Program-made: the position numbers and the translations under genes
Shown here: positions 46,841 through 56,973 of the stretch, in pieces
Position numbering within the stretch: position 1 is the stretch's first letter
Layout: each line of letters opens with the position of its first letter
Assembly (NCBI RefSeq): GCF_004114425.1
Contig: NZ_RDQF01000028.1
Coordinates: 22,246-86,245, forward strand
Direction of reading: 5' to 3'
DNA from: Bradyrhizobium vignae
Lineage (GTDB): Bacteria > Pseudomonadota > Alphaproteobacteria > Rhizobiales > Xanthobacteraceae
DNA length: 64,000 nt
Notes under the pieces: model-generated
The model's input: the letters and a program-made list of their open reading frames with translations, nothing else
Database searches by the model: none
Told to the model about the DNA's origin: nothing

Positions 46841-47764
46841 TTAGGCATGCTGCGCGGTTCGCTGAAGCCTGTTGGGATCAAAGCGATTGTATGCGCAATG
46901 ACGGACGTAGTTGGCGCATTCTTTAGAAGAGAATATGTTCAGGGTGCGCCCGATGAGATCCCAGGGGGCGTCGCAGGTTGTGGCTGGGGCTCGCCGCAGC
47001 AGTTCTTTGACTTTGGCGAATGCCATCTCAATCGGATTGAGAGCGGGGCTGCAATAGTACGGGCGCCGGCGCCTGCGATGAGGCACGCGGCCTCTTCGTT
47101 GCTCTGGCTCGACACATTGTGAGGATCACCGTCTCGCCTTCACGCAGCGCCGGGAAGGAGGATTTACTCGACTCCAGGAAGCACTTGCTGTTGATTAGCG
47201 GTCGAGCACGAAAGATGCGATCACCCCTCGCAGGTGAGGCCGCAAGGAACATCGTCGTCTTCCAATGGCCGTTCGGCACATCGCTGATGGCGCGTGCGCT
47301 GACATCGGCTCAGGCGTAACGACGCGCGATCACGGTTGTCGTCAAGTCTCAAAGAAAATCAAAGGCGACCAAAGTCCTTCGCACGCCGCACGCTTCCCGG
47401 CGCTCCCGCAACTTCGGGTCCAGTTCGCTGGCCTGCACGGTTTTAGTTGAAGCTGATTTCCTCGGCCGCGAAAGACCGCGACAGCATCGACTTGTCGGCT
47501 TACACGCGTTGCGTGCGAAGCACATGCTCGGCGATCGCATCGAGCGTCAGATCGTCCAGGAGCCAATCCCAGTGCCGCTTCAACGCGGAACATCGCTTCG
47601 CGCCCGGTCGGGCAAAGCTGCTGTGCGGGGCGTTTCCTCGAACCCCTCACCCAATCGATCGCGCTCGCGATCCCGACCAAGATCCTTGCCGCCTCGTTCC
47701 GCGTAGCACCGGCCTCAACCAAGCCTTGATCACCCAAATCGAAAGAGTCTCCCCATACGCCCAT
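46841..47764 (-). mobile_element. IS630 family transposase remnant (second type)
   Basis: Pieces in order on the minus strand: MGVWGDSFDLGDQGLVEAGA with RNEAARILVGIASAIDWVRG (N-terminal HTH), a decayed middle, GHWKTTMFLAA, and ALNPIEMAFAKVKELLRRAP with NIFSSKECANYVRHCAYNR (C-terminal, with the last Glu of the DDE triad). Frames differ and part of the DDE core is deleted. It is distinct from the copies at 44.2 and 49.8 kb. Confidence 0.65.
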
Positions 47765-48038
47765 CAGCCCTCCTCCCGGCGGTGAGGATGAATCACGCGT
47801 CGCCTGTTTCGGAACCCCTTGCGATTCAATTCGATCTTAACACGATCTAATGGCTGCGAGTTAGGTTCGCCATCGCGCCGATATCCTCGGCGCGCCGCCA
47901 TCTGGCGAGTACCAGTGCGGCTTTCTCAACCCTCGAGTCCGATAGTCCTTACCACACTAGGTAGGTATCGATCCACTGTTGATGCTGTATGGTCCACGAG
48001 GAATCAAACGCGCTGATAAGGGCGCACAAGGTGCGGCA

Positions 48039-49133
48039 ATGGAAACAACAGCTAATCCGCTGGATTGCAGAGCACGCGTGTTGAAGTTCATTGAAGAAAC
48101 TCGCGTCGTTAGCGAGCGTGAACTGCAAGTCAACAACATCACACCTTATCGTGCCACAAAGTCCTATCGCGAACAGATCATCAAAAGCGGTTACTACGAT
48201 CAGCTGAAGTACATTGTCGAGCCCTCACTGAAGGAGTTCGAAAGCCCGGGCACCTTAGATACCAGCGGCGAGCAGGACAACACGGTCGTGCCGGGGCTCC
48301 AGCACAAGTACGCCCAAACCGGTTTATTGCTGGTGACGGAACGCTGCGGCTCATATTGCCGTTACTGTTTTCGCAAGCGCATTGTGGGCAAGATTTCGGA
48401 TGAAATCGCGCCCGACTTCGATCAGGCTGCGCAATATATTGCGCGCCATCCTGAGATGACGAACGTACTCCTTTCCGGGGGCGACCCGTTCGTGCTCAGC
48501 ACCGCCAATCTGAACAAGATCGTTGACCACCTGCTGCCAATAAATCATTTGAATTCGATCAGATTTGGTACAAAAATGCTGGCCTATCAGCCAAGGCGAT
48601 TTGAAGATTCCGCTCTACCGGCGCTATTTCAGCGTATCCACAACGCGGGAAAAGCCCCAATCATCGTCACGCATTTCGATCACGTAGGTGAGATCTCATC
48701 CGACGCGGAGCACAAAGTTCGCGCTTTGCGAGCACAGGGCGTGCAATTCCTTAATCAGTCCGTGCTTCTTGCCAAAGTCAACGATGATTCCGAGATATTG
48801 GCCGCGACCTTCGCCAAATGCCACGAAATCGGAGTGCGACCTTACTACTTATTTCAAGCCAGGCCGGTGAAGGGTGCATCGCACTTCCAAGTCGCACTGC
48901 GTCGCGGACTAGAAATTGTACGCGGCATCAACCAGCGTCTGAGCGGGATCGAGAAGACATTTAAATACATCATGTCTCATTACACAGGGAAAATAGAGAT
49001 ATTGGACGTAGGACAGGATGGCCGCGTGTATATGCGATACCATCAGAATAAAGTTCCCGAGAAGATCGGCAAAATCTTTTCCCGACCGCACGTCGCGACA
49101 GCCTGCTGGCTTGATGATCTGCCCGCACAATGA
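48039..49133 (+). CDS. KamA-family radical SAM protein lacking the PLP-lysine motif
   Basis: 364 residues from ATG 48039 (AAGGTG upstream); the frame opens at TTG 47979. The iron-sulfur motif CGSYCRYCFRKR and the following VLLSGGDPFVLS, IRFGTKMLAYQPRR and PYYLFQARPVKGASHFQVAL are those of the lysine 2,3-aminomutase family. True aminomutases end with a PGGGGK motif whose Lys holds PLP; here that region reads KIEILDVGQDGRVYMRYHQ, so PLP chemistry is doubtful. It is more likely a different radical SAM reaction. It stands alone, in the same direction as the F420 locus 3 kb away. Confidence 0.82.
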   Translation: METTANPLDCRARVLKFIEETRVVSERELQVNNITPYRATKSYREQIIKSGYYDQLKYIVEPSLKEFESPGTLDTSGEQDNTVVPGLQHKYAQTGLLLVTERCGSYCRYCFRKRIVGKISDEIAPDFDQAAQYIARHPEMTNVLLSGGDPFVLSTANLNKIVDHLLPINHLNSIRFGTKMLAYQPRRFEDSALPALFQRIHNAGKAPIIVTHFDHVGEISSDAEHKVRALRAQGVQFLNQSVLLAKVNDDSEILAATFAKCHEIGVRPYYLFQARPVKGASHFQVALRRGLEIVRGINQRLSGIEKTFKYIMSHYTGKIEILDVGQDGRVYMRYHQNKVPEKIGKIFSRPHVATACWLDDLPAQ

Positions 49134-49768
49134 GATCTACCGTGCGCTCGCCAGCCCACGAACTCGGTGCGTGCAGTGTCCTGCCGCCCCACAAAGCACA
49201 CTCAAGTTGAGCCCGGAAGCGTGCCCTGGTCTCAACGGTAGTTAGGCTCGGATGCCGCTCGATCGTCCGCTGCACTGAACCTAAGGCCCCTGTGGAGCTC
49301 GTGGACTGACGGGAAGGTAAAGCTTTATGCGCTTGAGTACGCGACCGCGCAGGGTCGGATAGCGCGGATCTCCCCGCGCCAGCCTTCATAGAAATTTTTC
49401 CCGCAACGTGGATCATGCGCGGGCGTCGAGGCCGAAATAGTTGGGCACGTCAATTCGCGTGGGCATGGGCTCGGATCCTTTCGAGAAAACCTGCCTCAAG
49501 CGATCCCTCAATAGGTTTACGCGAGCGACGTAAGCGTTTATTTCAAAGATACTCGGCCTTATAGCAGGCCGCTCTCGGGCGCGTTAAGCGGAACCATGCC
49601 GGCGCGACATCGGCTGGAGCAGGAGAGCGGAATCGTCGGCTTCGGGTGTAGATCGAAGGGAGCACGTGGGCCGCTCCGGCTCGCTCCCTCCCGTTGTCAG
49701 GTGAAACATGGTTCTCTCGATCGATTGCGTCCTGTTCCGACAGGGGCGCGCCGGTTTGCGTCCTCTAA
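49134..49768. other. No recognisable gene
   Basis: A 635-bp gap before the IS630 copy; open frames are short and unsupported. Confidence 0.45.
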
Positions 49769-50814
49769 CCTAAAGCGTGATGGCATTACGTTCGATATCC
49801 TGAATTTCTGAGGCAGTTGGCGCACTCGTCGACCGAGAAGACGTCGAGCGCCTGGCCGATAGCGGCGCAGACCGCATCGACGGTTCGTGCGGCTGCTTTG
49901 CGGAGCAGGTGCTTGAGCTTTGCAAAGACCTGTTCGATCGGGTTCAGGTCCGGCGAGTATTTTGGCAGGAAGAAGAGTTTGGCGCCGATCGAACGGATGA
50001 GTTGGCGAACTGCTTTGCTCCTGTGGCTGCCGAGCTTATCCAAGACGACGATGTCGCCGGGCTGAAGGGTCGGCAGAAGAACCTTCTCGACATAGGTGCG
50101 AAAGCTCGCGCCGTCGATCGGCCCCTCGATGAACTATGGCGCATCGATCCGGTCATGGCGCAGGGCCGCCAGAAGGTCATGGTCTTCCAGCGGCCGTGGG
50201 GAACCTTGGCGTGAAGTCTGTGGCCGCGCGGCGCCCATCCGCGCAAGGGCGCCATATCGGTTCTGGTCCAGGTCTCATCGATAAAGACCAGCCGCTCAGC
50301 TTCGACGCGACCTTGATACTTTGCCCATTGGGCTCGTCGCCGCGCGACCTCGGGTCGATCGCGTTCGCCAGCCGCCACGCTTTTTTTGAAGCTGAGCTTC
50401 TCGGCATGCACGAAGTCCCAGACCGAATGGTAGTCGACCTTCAGGCCGCGACCGGCAAGCTCGGCAACGAGGCCGCGTGTGGTGAAATCGCCGTCCTTGA
50501 TCCGCCGCGACAGCCAAACCGCATGCTCGCCAGAAATTGCCTTCGGCTTGTAGCCACCGATCTGACTTGGCTCGACGCTGCCGGTCTTCTCGACCCGCTG
50601 CATCCAGCCAATGGCGGTGCTGATCGCGCCCCCAAACTGCTTTGCGGCCTGCTTGCGGGACATCCCGCCCTTAATCGCGGCTACGACACGCTTGCGAAGA
50701 TCCAGAGAATAAGGCTTACCCATCCATGCTGGCCTCCTAGCCAGCATGGTGAATCAGAAACGCACTGATTTGGGAATCCCAAATCGATTCAGACTAACCC
50801 CATCGCGCTTTAGG
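49769..50814 (-). mobile_element. IS630 family insertion sequence, about 1.05 kb, both ends present
   Basis: The ends are imperfect inverted repeats: CCTAAAGCGTGATGGCATTA at 49769-49788 and, reading inward from 50814, CCTAAAGCGCGATGGGGTTA. It carries one transposase gene on the minus strand. It is the same element type as the remnant at 44179. A TA target duplication could not be shown clearly. Confidence 0.85.
49786..50723 (-). pseudogene. IS630 transposase, frameshifted and with an amber codon
   Basis: The N-terminal HTH (KPYSLDLRKRVVAAIKGGMS) and first catalytic Asp (VFIDETWTRTDMAPLRGWAP) are in one frame. After KTMTF, near 50185, one base is lost. The rest continues in the next frame with an amber codon near 50134 (DAP-stop-FIEGPID), DKLGSHRSKAVRQLIRSIGA (second Asp), and YSPDLNPIEQVFAKLKHLLR (Glu). 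All three catalytic residues survive, but not in one frame. Confidence 0.8.
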
Positions 50815-51089
50815 CATCGGCTTGGGGGGAATCGCCCCCTTCAAGCGCGGGTATACCGAATGTCTATCAATGTGCGGCCGCGCATGTTTTCCGGGCGCTG
50901 GCCGAAGCTCAGCCGTTCCGCTGCCCAATTGGGCGAACAACCTCGAGGCGAGCAAAGCCGCCGACTGAGAAGGAGACGATGGTCCTGTTCAACAAAATCG
51001 AGTTGCAGCCCAGATGAACGAACCGGCCCAAACGTTGAGATCGCGGCGACAGCCGCTCGGGAAACGTAGAGAGTTTTGAGTTCTGCATC

Positions 51090-51331
51090 AGCGGGAACGC
51101 GCGTTTCAGCTGCCTTAGTCTCGTCCATTACCGTCATCTGCCGCGAGCCCAGGAACTGCCAGCCCGTGAACAGCTGGTCGGGCGGTCGCATCGGCTCAGA
51201 TCGTCGTCATTGGCCGGCCGCGGCGGCCGATATACGCTCGATCGCGCAACGCTCAGCAGTTGGCATCGCCGGCGGACCGATAGCCTCTCATGATCGCGCT
51301 GAAGCAATCCTCGGCGATCCGGCGCGCTCAT
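51090..51331 (-). mobile_element. IS3 family OrfB N-terminal remnant
   Basis: MSAPDRRGLLQRDHERLSVR with RCQLLSVARSSVYRPPRPAN matches the start of IS3/IS407-type OrfB. After a one-base shift it continues as MRPPDQLFTGWQFLGSRQMT and is then cut off. OrfA and the integrase core are missing. About 275 bp between the IS630 copy and this remnant hold nothing recognisable. Confidence 0.65.
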
Positions 51332-52000
51332 CTTCCGGACCTCCTGGCTAAGAAATCTGGCTGTCAGGTTCGATAGTCACGCCCTCTTAGAACTTACGCT
51401 GCTCCTTTTAAGCGGAGAGTTCGCGAGTCTCGCATTGCTGCGTGGCCGGCGGCCACCACTCACGTCGACGGAGTCCGGGACGAGGCAGAGCCAGCATAAG
51501 AGGCCATACGGGCTTGCGGTCGAATTGGCGCGAAATCTTGAACAACGGGAAGCGTATCCCGATCGAAACGAGCCGAAAGGCCACCAAACTCCGCGACCGA
51601 CGATTTCGTGTCTTCATTGGATACTGGCAATCTCCCGGACTGGGTACATGATACCGGCTTGTTGATCAGGCGCAGCGCGTCAGCCCAAGGTGCCGAAGCG
51701 CGCTGGAGCCGAGCTCGATTGAGGCGGTTGGTGCAGCGCACTATTCTTCCGTGATTTAAGAGCAATCAATATCAAGCACCTCGGTTTGAGTCGTCGAGCC
51801 TCTAGAACCGCAGAATTTCTGCGCAACGATGTCTGTTTTTGCCGCTATTCGTCCCGACGCTCTGCTTTACATTTGGATGTGGGCAATTCGCATAGCATCC
51901 CTCGCTCAGCGCGAAGGCAGAACATGGAATGGCGCGCCACGGTAGATCTTACGGCAGCTGAGATCTGGGATCACTTACAAGCACACCTTGGAGATAGGGC
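51332..52000. other. No recognisable gene; upstream region of the F420 locus
   Basis: About 670 bp of decayed-looking DNA. The promoter of the F420 operon is expected in its last few hundred bases; no convincing box was identified. Confidence 0.4.
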
Positions 52001-53038
52001 ATGGCAATCAGCTACATCACGGACATGCGAGACATTAATGGCACGCCCATTACCCCCGAGCACTACAATGATCAAATGAAAGTGGCGCGGCACGCGGATG
52101 ATCTGGGCTACAAGACCGTGTGGGTTCCGGAAGACCACTGCATGGATGACGGCTTCTGTCCGGCGCCACTGACCACTCTGGCCGCATTCGCCCGGGAAAC
52201 GAAACGCATTCGCCTAGGGACTGGCATCATTCAGGTCCCGACAATGCAGCCCAGGCGCCTCCTCGAAGAGGCGTGCATTGTTGACCAGATGTCAAACGGC
52301 CGAGTGACCTTAGGGGTTGGACTCGGAGGATATGAATCTGAGTACAAGGCGTTCGGGGTGCCTTTCAAGGAGCGCGGAAAACTGATGGATCAGTACCTCA
52401 CGTTCATCAAGAAGGGGTTCGCAGGCGAACCTTTGCCGGATGGGATGGCCTTGGCAGTGCCACCTGTGCAGCGACCGATTCCGATCATCGGTGGCACGAA
52501 ATCGCTGGCAGGCACGGACCGCTCCGCCCGCATCATGGACGGAAACATCGCTACCAACCATATGGACCATGAGGAACAGCTCGCAAAATTCTGGAAGGAG
52601 TGGCTCTCTCCTTCGCTGGAGAAGTATGGACGCAAGCTGTCCGAATTCCAGCTGCCTTTGATGATGACGGTGTGGGCGTCCGAGAAGTACATGGATGATT
52701 GGCACGAATTCCTCGGCGCGGGCTTCAAATATCGCAAGGACAAATATGAAGATGGGTTTGAAAAGGTTGGGAAGGATTATAAGGGGGCGTCGTACCAGTT
52801 CCGCGATTGGGACGAGGCAGAAAAGGCAGGGGCCGAGAAGATGGTGTCCCGCATGTACATCGACACGCCGAAGAACGTCGCCGCTCGCCTGAAGAAGCTC
52901 CGGACGATCTACCCGTTTAGCGAGCTCATTATCAACAAAGTCCCGGGGATCCCGCAGGAGCGTTTCATTAATCAGCTCACGCTCTTCAGAGAGCAGATTG
53001 CGCCGATCGTGTTCCCTGAGACGAAGTGGGAAGGCTGA
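52001..53038 (+). CDS. LLM-class flavin-dependent oxidoreductase (candidate F420-dependent)
   Basis: 345 residues, ATG 52001 with GGAG 9-10 nt before. A luciferase-like TIM barrel: KVARHADDLGYKTVWVPEDH, ETKRIRLGTGIIQVPTMQPR, ACIVDQMSNGRVTLGVGLGG (nucleotide-phosphate loop) and PIPIIGGTKSLAGTDRSARI. Enzymes of this family use F420 or FMN for hydride transfer or monooxygenation. The adjoining F420 biosynthesis genes and an NADPH:F420 oxidoreductase make F420 the likely cofactor. The substrate is unknown. First gene of the co-directional run that ends with the ribA pseudogene. Confidence 0.85.
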   Translation: MAISYITDMRDINGTPITPEHYNDQMKVARHADDLGYKTVWVPEDHCMDDGFCPAPLTTLAAFARETKRIRLGTGIIQVPTMQPRRLLEEACIVDQMSNGRVTLGVGLGGYESEYKAFGVPFKERGKLMDQYLTFIKKGFAGEPLPDGMALAVPPVQRPIPIIGGTKSLAGTDRSARIMDGNIATNHMDHEEQLAKFWKEWLSPSLEKYGRKLSEFQLPLMMTVWASEKYMDDWHEFLGAGFKYRKDKYEDGFEKVGKDYKGASYQFRDWDEAEKAGAEKMVSRMYIDTPKNVAARLKKLRTIYPFSELIINKVPGIPQERFINQLTLFREQIAPIVFPETKWEG

Positions 53039-53101
53039 TTCGGCTCTCTGTACTTAAGATTGAGTTCGAGCATGCTTTAATAGCCAGAGAAGGGTTAAGC
53101 T

Positions 53102-53617
53102 GTGAAGAATGATGCGCAGATGAACAAGAACGTAGCGGTGATCGAGGGCCAGGATAAGCCGTTCGTTGTTACGTGGCGAGACAGACGGGCCAACTGGGAC
53201 TCCTCATTGAGGCCCGAAAAAGTTGGCTGGCAACGAGCGCTTTTGGCTCCTACGGTCGGTGGCACCAGCTTCAGAATGAGCGCTCTGATGTTGCCCTACG
53301 GCCGATCCCGCCCCTTCCATATCACCCCGGACACGGAGCTTTTCGTCTTCGTGCTGGAGGGCGAGATGGAATGGGGCATCGGACCCGATGGCAATAACCT
53401 CGAGTGGTTCCGACTCGGGCAATACGATACTTTGGTTATCCCGAAGGGCCACGGAACGGATTACCGCAACTCAGGCCAGATCGATGCCAAGTATCTGTGT
53501 GTCTTCAGTCGGACGAGTGAAGAATGGACCAAGCAGCTGTTTTGGCAGTTGCCGGGCGACGAAGCCCCACGCGCATACGACTTCTCTTCGTGGACGAACG
53601 ACCCTAAGGCAAAATAG
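53102..53617 (+). CDS. Cupin-domain protein
   Basis: 171 residues from GTG 53102 (AGAAGGG upstream); ATG 53120 is an alternative. The cupin core is PFHITPDTELFVFVLEGEME, WGIGPDGN, and QYDTLVIPKGHGTDYRNSGQ, with a truncated metal site: His in PFHI, Glu in TELF and His in GHGTDY are possible ligands. It may bind or modify the product or substrate of the oxidoreductase, or isomerise it. It sits between the LLM enzyme and the F420 reductase, all on one strand. Confidence 0.75.
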   Translation: MKNDAQMNKNVAVIEGQDKPFVVTWRDRRANWDSSLRPEKVGWQRALLAPTVGGTSFRMSALMLPYGRSRPFHITPDTELFVFVLEGEMEWGIGPDGNNLEWFRLGQYDTLVIPKGHGTDYRNSGQIDAKYLCVFSRTSEEWTKQLFWQLPGDEAPRAYDFSSWTNDPKAK

Positions 53618-53751
53618 TCCACCGGCAGAATGAAGCTACTCTGCGAACGGAATCGTACGCTTCCGCTCGCAGGCGCTTCGGCCAGCCATGGCCGCCGTGG
53701 CGGATCCTGACGAGTGGATAATAATACAATTAGGAGCAAAAGGGTCCCATA

Positions 53752-54444
53752 ATGAACTTCGGTACGACCGTCGCCATCCTCGGCGGAACAGGACCTCAGG
53801 GCCAAGGGCTCGCGATGCGCTTCGCCATTGCGGGCGTCAGCGTGGCGCTGGGCTCCCGCGAGGGCGACCGCGCTGCGGCCATCGCCGAAGAACTGAGCAA
53901 GAGGCTTCAGGGCCGATCTGTCGCTCCGATTCGAGGTTACAACAACCTGAGCGCGATAGATGCAGCAGAACGCTTCGTATTACTTGCGGTGCCGTATTCC
54001 GGTCACGACGCAACACTTGACGCTATCAAGACTCGCTTGGCAGGGAAGGTGCTGGTCGACTTAGTCGTCCCCCTCGCAGCCGGGAATCCCCGGGCCATCG
54101 CAATGCCCAAGGAAGGCTCCGCCACCGAGGCCGCACAAGCGTTGTTAGGAAGTGAAGTCAAGGTCGTCGGAGCCCTGCATAACGTCTCCGCCCACACGCT
54201 GAACGCCCTCGAAGAGAACATCAACTGCGACATCCTCGCATGCGGAGATGACGTAGAGGCGACGGATGCAGTCGTCGAGCTGGTCAGGCGGCTCGGCGTC
54301 GAGTCCTACAATTGCGGTCCGGCAGTGAACGCTCGCTGCATCGAGGCGATTACGCCGCTTCTGATCCGACTGAACATCAGCAAGAAGGTGCCATTCAGCC
54401 ACGCCGGCATCCGCATTTGGCGGCCCGGTTGTCCCGGCGTATGA
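53752..54444 (+). CDS. npdG: NADPH-dependent F420 reductase (Fno/NpdG)
   Basis: 230 residues. The N-terminal Rossmann motif VAILGGTGPQGQGLAMRFAI, SREGDRAAAIAEEL, and the AVPYSGHDATL and VPLAAGNPRA segments match the F420:NADP oxidoreductase family. It moves hydride between NADPH and F420, so it could recharge F420H2 for the LLM enzyme. The C-terminal CGPAVNARCIEAITPLLIRL is also family-like. It lies 103 bp before cofG. Confidence 0.85.
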   Translation: MNFGTTVAILGGTGPQGQGLAMRFAIAGVSVALGSREGDRAAAIAEELSKRLQGRSVAPIRGYNNLSAIDAAERFVLLAVPYSGHDATLDAIKTRLAGKVLVDLVVPLAAGNPRAIAMPKEGSATEAAQALLGSEVKVVGALHNVSAHTLNALEENINCDILACGDDVEATDAVVELVRRLGVESYNCGPAVNARCIEAITPLLIRLNISKKVPFSHAGIRIWRPGCPGV

Positions 54445-54547
54445 TCCCGCATGAGAAGGTCTCGAAGATGAAGCGTTTCGCCGCAGGGACCCCATCTCCT
54501 CGGCCTGGAAGTGATCTCCCGGCGGCCATCACTGAAGGGGCCTGGTA

Positions 54548-55684
54548 GTGGGCACCTCAAGCTTCCTCGAACTCGGCGCGGTTGAAGGTCCTGAACTCGA
54601 GCAGCTGCTCGCCCGGGCGAGGGCCAAGCGGGACGCATACTGGGGGTCGATTGCGACCTACTCCCGAAAGGTGTTCATTCCGTTGACGAATTTATGCCGG
54701 GACAGTTGCGGATACTGCACGTTCGTCAAGCAACCAGGAGAGTCTGGCGCGGGATACTTGAGCCCAGAAGAGGTGCTTCGTACAGCGAGCCGTGGCGAAG
54801 AGCTCGGATGCAAAGAAGCGTTGTTCTCTCTAGGAGAGAAGCCCGAGCTCCGATACCCGCAGGCTCGTAACATGCTCGCAAGCCTGGGTTATCGCTCGAC
54901 GATCGACTATGTCATCGCGATGTGCGAGCTCGTCATCTCAAAGACCTCGTTGATTCCGCACGTCAATGCTGGAACCATGAGCCGTGACGAACTCAACCGT
55001 GTCAAGGAAGTAAGCGGCAGCGCCGGCTTGATGCTCGAGAATGTGAGCCGTCGGCTTATGGGCAAGGGGATGCCTCACCACGCCTGCCCGGACAAGGTGC
55101 CGTTGCAGCGTCTTCGAACGCTCGATGCAGCCGGCGAAGCGAGCCTGCCGATGACGACGGGAATCCTGATTGGCATTGGCGAGACCTGGGATGAGCGGAT
55201 CCATAGCCTGCAGAGCATCGTCGACATTCACAACCGGCATGGTCACATTCAGGAGGTGATCGTGCAAAACTTCCGGGCGAAGCGCGGGACCGCGATGGCA
55301 AATCATCGCGAGCCAGACATTACCGATATGCTTCGCACTCTTGCGATTGCTCGCCTCATGCTGCCGACTGAAATCTCCGTTCAGGCGCCACCGAACCTGA
55401 ATGAAGCGTTCGAGCGATACCTGGACGCGGGCATTAATGACTGGGGTGGGGTGTCTCCGCTCACTGCGGACCACATCAATCCAGAGTGTGCGTGGCCTGC
55501 AGTCGGGGAAATTGCGTCTCGCACCAAGCAGAAGGGCATGAGCCTGGTGGAACGGCTGACGACGTATCCGCTCTATCTTCGGCAGCCCGAGCGGTATCTA
55601 CGTCCGGTCCCCGCAGCGGCACTTCGCCGTCTCGCGCGCGAAGATGGCTACGCGGCCAACCAGGCTCATGCCGAGGCAAGCTAG
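54548..55684 (+). CDS. cofG: FO synthase subunit CofG (radical SAM)
   Basis: 378 residues from GTG 54548 (AAGGGG upstream). The radical SAM cluster motif is CRDSCGYCTF, after YSRKVFIPLTNL. Further matches: GCKEALFSLGEKPELRYPQA, PHVNAGTMSRDELNRVKEVS and NDWGGVSPLTADHINPE. With CofH it joins the ribityl-pyrimidine and tyrosine-derived p-hydroxybenzyl unit to form 8-hydroxy-5-deazaflavin FO. It ends 10 bp before cofH. Separate CofG and CofH, rather than the fused FbiC of actinobacteria, is the usual archaeal and cyanobacterial arrangement. Confidence 0.93.
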   Translation: MGTSSFLELGAVEGPELEQLLARARAKRDAYWGSIATYSRKVFIPLTNLCRDSCGYCTFVKQPGESGAGYLSPEEVLRTASRGEELGCKEALFSLGEKPELRYPQARNMLASLGYRSTIDYVIAMCELVISKTSLIPHVNAGTMSRDELNRVKEVSGSAGLMLENVSRRLMGKGMPHHACPDKVPLQRLRTLDAAGEASLPMTTGILIGIGETWDERIHSLQSIVDIHNRHGHIQEVIVQNFRAKRGTAMANHREPDITDMLRTLAIARLMLPTEISVQAPPNLNEAFERYLDAGINDWGGVSPLTADHINPECAWPAVGEIASRTKQKGMSLVERLTTYPLYLRQPERYLRPVPAAALRRLAREDGYAANQAHAEAS

Positions 55685-55694
55685 AGGAGTTCGC

Positions 55695-56963
55695 ATGCAG
55701 AGCGCCCAACCAATCAAGCCGTCGGCCCTTCGGACGAAGTCCCCAGAGGCCCTCCTTAGTCAGAGCAGCAAAGAAGTCAGGCACATCCTTGAGCGTGCCC
55801 TCTCGGGCCGCGAGGTGACGCGCGAAGACGGTGAGATCCTGTTCGGAGCGGCGTCTTCGGATCTTCCAGCAATCGTACGGGCGGCGGATATTGTCCGCGA
55901 GCAGCGGGTGGGGGACAGGGCGAGCTTCGTCATCGTCCGGAACATCAACTTCACGAACGTATGCTACATGGGATGCCGCTTCTGCGGCTTCGCCAAGCGC
56001 AAGGAAGACCCTGACGCGGTCTGGTACAGCATGGAAGAGGTGGCACACCGCGCGCAAGTTGCATGTGATCGTGGCGCGACCGAAGTTTGCATGCAGGGCG
56101 GTCTTCATCCTGACCTGCCGCCCACCTACTATCGCGACCTCCTCATCGCTGTGAAGCGCCAAGTGCCGCGCATGCACGTGCATGCCTTCTCGCCTTTCGA
56201 GATCTGGTTCGGGGCGCACAAGCGGAAGATGTCGACGCGGGAGTTCCTCCTTGAGCTCAAGGAAGCAGGGCTGGGCTCGATGCCCGGTACCGCGGCCGAA
56301 ATCCTTGATGTCCACGTGCGGCGCATGCTGACCCGAAACAAGCTGACGACGCAGGCGTGGGTTGAGACAATCCGGGCGGCGCACTCCATCGGGCTTCGCA
56401 GCACGTCCACGATCATGTTCGGGCACATCGATGGCCCCTCCCATTGGGCGTCGCACATCGATTTGATCCGCTCGATCCAGAAGGAGACCGGTGGTTTCAC
56501 GGAATTCGTGCCGCTGAGCTTCGTGTATGCCGAATCGCCCCTGTACGTGGACCGCGCCATCCCCGGTGTACGCCCGGGCGCCACCCAGGAGGAGAACTTC
56601 AAGATGCACGCTATTGCGAGGCTGATGCTCGCAGGCTGGATCGACAACATTCAGGTTTCATGGGTCAAGCTTGGTGCAAAAATGGCAGCCGAGATGCTGC
56701 ATGCCGGCGTCAATGACCTCGGTGGGACGCTGATGGACGAATCAATCTCACGATCGGCGGGAGCCGACTTCGGCGAGGAGCTCACTCCCGCCGAAATGGT
56801 CAGGTTAATCCGCCACGCCGGCCGCACGCCGGTGCGCCGGAGCACGCTCTACGATACGCTGGAGGAGTTCTCGGATCACGAACCGGCGGACATCGGTCCT
56901 CTCAAACCGCGGCCGCATGACCCGATCAAGTTCCTTCGCCACAACTACGTGGCTGCTGGTTGA
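55695..56963 (+). CDS. cofH: FO synthase subunit CofH (radical SAM)
   Basis: 422 residues from ATG 55695 with GAGGAG upstream; the open frame upstream overlaps cofG. The cluster motif is CYMGCRFCGFAKRK, followed by CMQGGLHPDLPPTYYRDLLI, AGLGSMPGTAAEILDVHVRR, SIGLRSTSTIMFGHIDGPSH and GVNDLGGTLMDESISRSAGA. It generates the radical on tyrosine and couples it to 5-amino-6-ribitylaminouracil. The pyrimidine comes from the riboflavin pathway, whose first enzyme is the broken ribA at the end of this operon. Confidence 0.93.
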   Translation: MQSAQPIKPSALRTKSPEALLSQSSKEVRHILERALSGREVTREDGEILFGAASSDLPAIVRAADIVREQRVGDRASFVIVRNINFTNVCYMGCRFCGFAKRKEDPDAVWYSMEEVAHRAQVACDRGATEVCMQGGLHPDLPPTYYRDLLIAVKRQVPRMHVHAFSPFEIWFGAHKRKMSTREFLLELKEAGLGSMPGTAAEILDVHVRRMLTRNKLTTQAWVETIRAAHSIGLRSTSTIMFGHIDGPSHWASHIDLIRSIQKETGGFTEFVPLSFVYAESPLYVDRAIPGVRPGATQEENFKMHAIARLMLAGWIDNIQVSWVKLGAKMAAEMLHAGVNDLGGTLMDESISRSAGADFGEELTPAEMVRLIRHAGRTPVRRSTLYDTLEEFSDHEPADIGPLKPRPHDPIKFLRHNYVAAG

Positions 56964-56973
56964 GGCGCGAAGC

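Noticed and set aside
48039..49133. Lysine 2,3-aminomutase (kamA) proper
   Set aside because: The PLP-binding PGGGGK motif is missing.
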